DNA of 64,000 nucleotides from Bacillus massiliglaciei. Lineage in GTDB: Bacteria > Bacillota > Bacilli > Bacillales > DSM-1321. The notes below the pieces were generated by a model. The model saw nothing but the letters and a program-made list of their open reading frames with translations. It was not told where the DNA came from and did not search any database. Where the stretch lies: assembly GCF_900098925.1 (NCBI RefSeq), contig NZ_LT622360.1, positions 108,384 through 172,383 of the forward strand, given 5' to 3'. Shown here one piece after another: positions 63,219 to 64,000 of this stretch (positions are counted from its first letter, which is position 1; each line of letters starts with the position of its first letter). The position numbers and the translations under genes are program-made.

Positions 63219-63277
63219 AGTATGCCGCTTTAAAAGGGATGGAGAGTATTCTCGATTCCTTTTTGGCGGTTTTAGGT
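63219..63277 (+). terminator. Terminator-like hairpin after the HELGH gene
   Basis: TGCCGCTTTAAAAGGGA can pair with TTCCTTTTTGGCGG with a central gap, then T-rich DNA. Confidence 0.5.
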
Positions 63278-63318
63278 TACTGGTAAAGGAGGCGGTATGC
63301 CCCTGTTCACCCAGCATT

Positions 63319-63337
63319 GACACTGATAATCTATTTC
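63319..63337 (+). promoter_or_regulatory. Fur box upstream of the FhuF-like gene
   Basis: GACACTGATAATCTATTTC matches 14 of 19 positions of the Fur consensus and resembles the hmoA box at 16024. Confidence 0.65.
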
Positions 63338-63377
63338 ATTAGACTGAATATAAAAGAGAATGAAAGGGGGAAGTGGA

Positions 63378-63530
63378 ATGGGGCAAGCGATGTCAGCTTG
63401 TAACAGGGCACTTCCTCAGCTTGTAATAGCGAAGCAAGATGTGCAATGGACAAGCATCATGTATCCTGCTGTTATTTTTAGGGGCGGCAGTTCGCGGCAG
63501 AAGGTAGGAGTGAACGGTTATGGTGAATAG
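63378..63530 (+). CDS. Small ORF overlapping the FhuF-like start, 50 aa
   Basis: ATG 63378 has GAAAGGGGG 9 nt upstream and the ORF (start MGQAMSACNRALPQLVIAKQ) stops at 63530, overlapping the next start. No family is recognised; it may be a leader peptide or spurious. Confidence 0.3.
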   Translation: MGQAMSACNRALPQLVIAKQDVQWTSIMYPAVIFRGGSSRQKVGVNGYGE

Positions 63531-64000
63531 TACATCTGATTTAAAAAAAGAGATAATGGACTATCGTTTATCTTTTCAGCAAGAAGAAGATTTTATTCTG
63601 ATTCAAGACGGTTTAGGCGGAAATCAGGACAGACTTCTGGAATATATGAAGAGAAGGACAGGCGCAAAATCAGACAGGGTTGCTGCTTCTATGTGGATTA
63701 GAAGATATGCTTTCTTTTTGGTCGGCCATTTTTTTGCACTGAGCAAGTACCGCTTTCTCTGGAAAGGCAAGATGGAAAATGTAAGGGTCCTGGATGATCC
63801 GGATGACGAGATTTGTGCAATGCTGACCTATTATTTGGAGGAAGATGAATGGATTGTGGCAGATGAGAAAGAAGTAGCTGAATCCTTTCATTATATATTG
63901 AAAAATTTTGCTTCCTCTATTTTGAATCCTCTTGCATCAGAAACTAAGATTCCTAAAATGGTGATGTGGGAAAATATTTGGAGTTATATTGTATGGATGT
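63520..64000 (+). CDS. FhuF-like siderophore iron-reductase family protein, 3' end cut by the window
   Basis: The open frame from ATG 63520 continues to the window end (160 codons). It has the ASMWIRRYAFFLVGHFFAL segment and the VMWENIWSYIVWM region typical of the FhuF/IucA-IucC C-terminal-like family, where a Cys-rich [2Fe-2S] site would follow downstream and is not visible. TAGGAG lies 10 nt before the ATG. The Fur box upstream supports a role in iron use from siderophores. Confidence 0.65.
   Translation, partial: MVNSTSDLKKEIMDYRLSFQQEEDFILIQDGLGGNQDRLLEYMKRRTGAKSDRVAASMWIRRYAFFLVGHFFALSKYRFLWKGKMENVRVLDDPDDEICAMLTYYLEEDEWIVADEKEVAESFHYILKNFASSILNPLASETKIPKMVMWENIWSYIVWM

Noticed and set aside
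1-64000. CRISPR array, tRNA or rRNA genes, prophage or defence island
   Set aside because: Scanning by eye showed no regularly spaced direct repeats, no cloverleaf genes and no phage structural or restriction genes.

Overview
This window looks like a chromosomal segment of a low-to-mid GC Bacillaceae bacterium (Bacillus or a close relative). The evidence is recognisable orthologues of B. subtilis genes (yheA-yheE, yhaX, hemZ, yhaR, yhaO, yhaN, lrpC, hmoA, msmX, metI/metC, bmrC/bmrD), strong AGGAGG-type ribosome binding sites, TTG and GTG starts, TPP and SAM riboswitches, and spore-related genes. I saw no tRNA, rRNA, CRISPR array, prophage or intact insertion sequence. Gene identities rest on motif and sequence recognition from memory; no database search was run.

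Left part (1-26 kb): two CNNM/CBS/CorC membrane proteins of the magnesium-efflux type flank a lipoprotein, a DedA protein and a decayed IS3-family element. Then come an orphan histidine kinase, a cation diffusion facilitator, a TPP-riboswitch-controlled thiamine transporter (thiT), a frameshifted amj-like lipid II flippase, a universal stress protein, and a class A penicillin-binding protein with a long acidic tail. A small stress/metabolism set follows: a VOC protein, a degenerate HPr-like protein, an AhpD-like protein divergent from lrpC, and hmoA under a Fur box. Next is a sigY-yxlC-yxlD type operon whose sigma-factor gene carries two in-frame stops. The region ends with a UbiB-type kinase, an SDR, an AIM24-family protein, a class B PBP and a DUF2515 protein.

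Middle part (26-47 kb): bmrC-bmrD, a heterodimeric multidrug ABC exporter, follows a 25-codon leader peptide and an attenuator. Next are the SAM-riboswitch metI-metC operon, fumC, a zinc-ribbon protein, a GNAT protein, msmX with a PucR-type regulator, and an MBL-fold hydrolase with an inverted-repeat operator. Four consecutive overlapping ATP-grasp genes of the YheC/YheD spore-coat-associated family plus yheE run on the minus strand, divergent from yheB-yheA-yhaX.

Right part (47-64 kb): a complete urease cluster ureABC-EFG-D, with a likely TnrA/GlnR box downstream of its promoter, sits between yhaX and hemZ, which lie close together in B. subtilis. It is followed by hemZ, a DDAH-family enzyme, yhaR, a small YhzC-like protein, a cysteine synthase homologue, the yhaO-yhaN nuclease/ATPase pair, an HELGH-motif protein, and the start of a Fur-controlled FhuF-like gene cut by the window end.

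The main themes are metal homeostasis (Mg, Mn/Zn, Fe, Ni-enzyme), cell wall synthesis, spore coat, sulfur and nitrogen metabolism, and RNA-based regulation. The observations I find most worth following are the leader-peptide attenuator before bmrCD, the long structured leader of the first CBS gene, the expansion to four ATP-grasp genes, and the disrupted sigma factor and amj genes.
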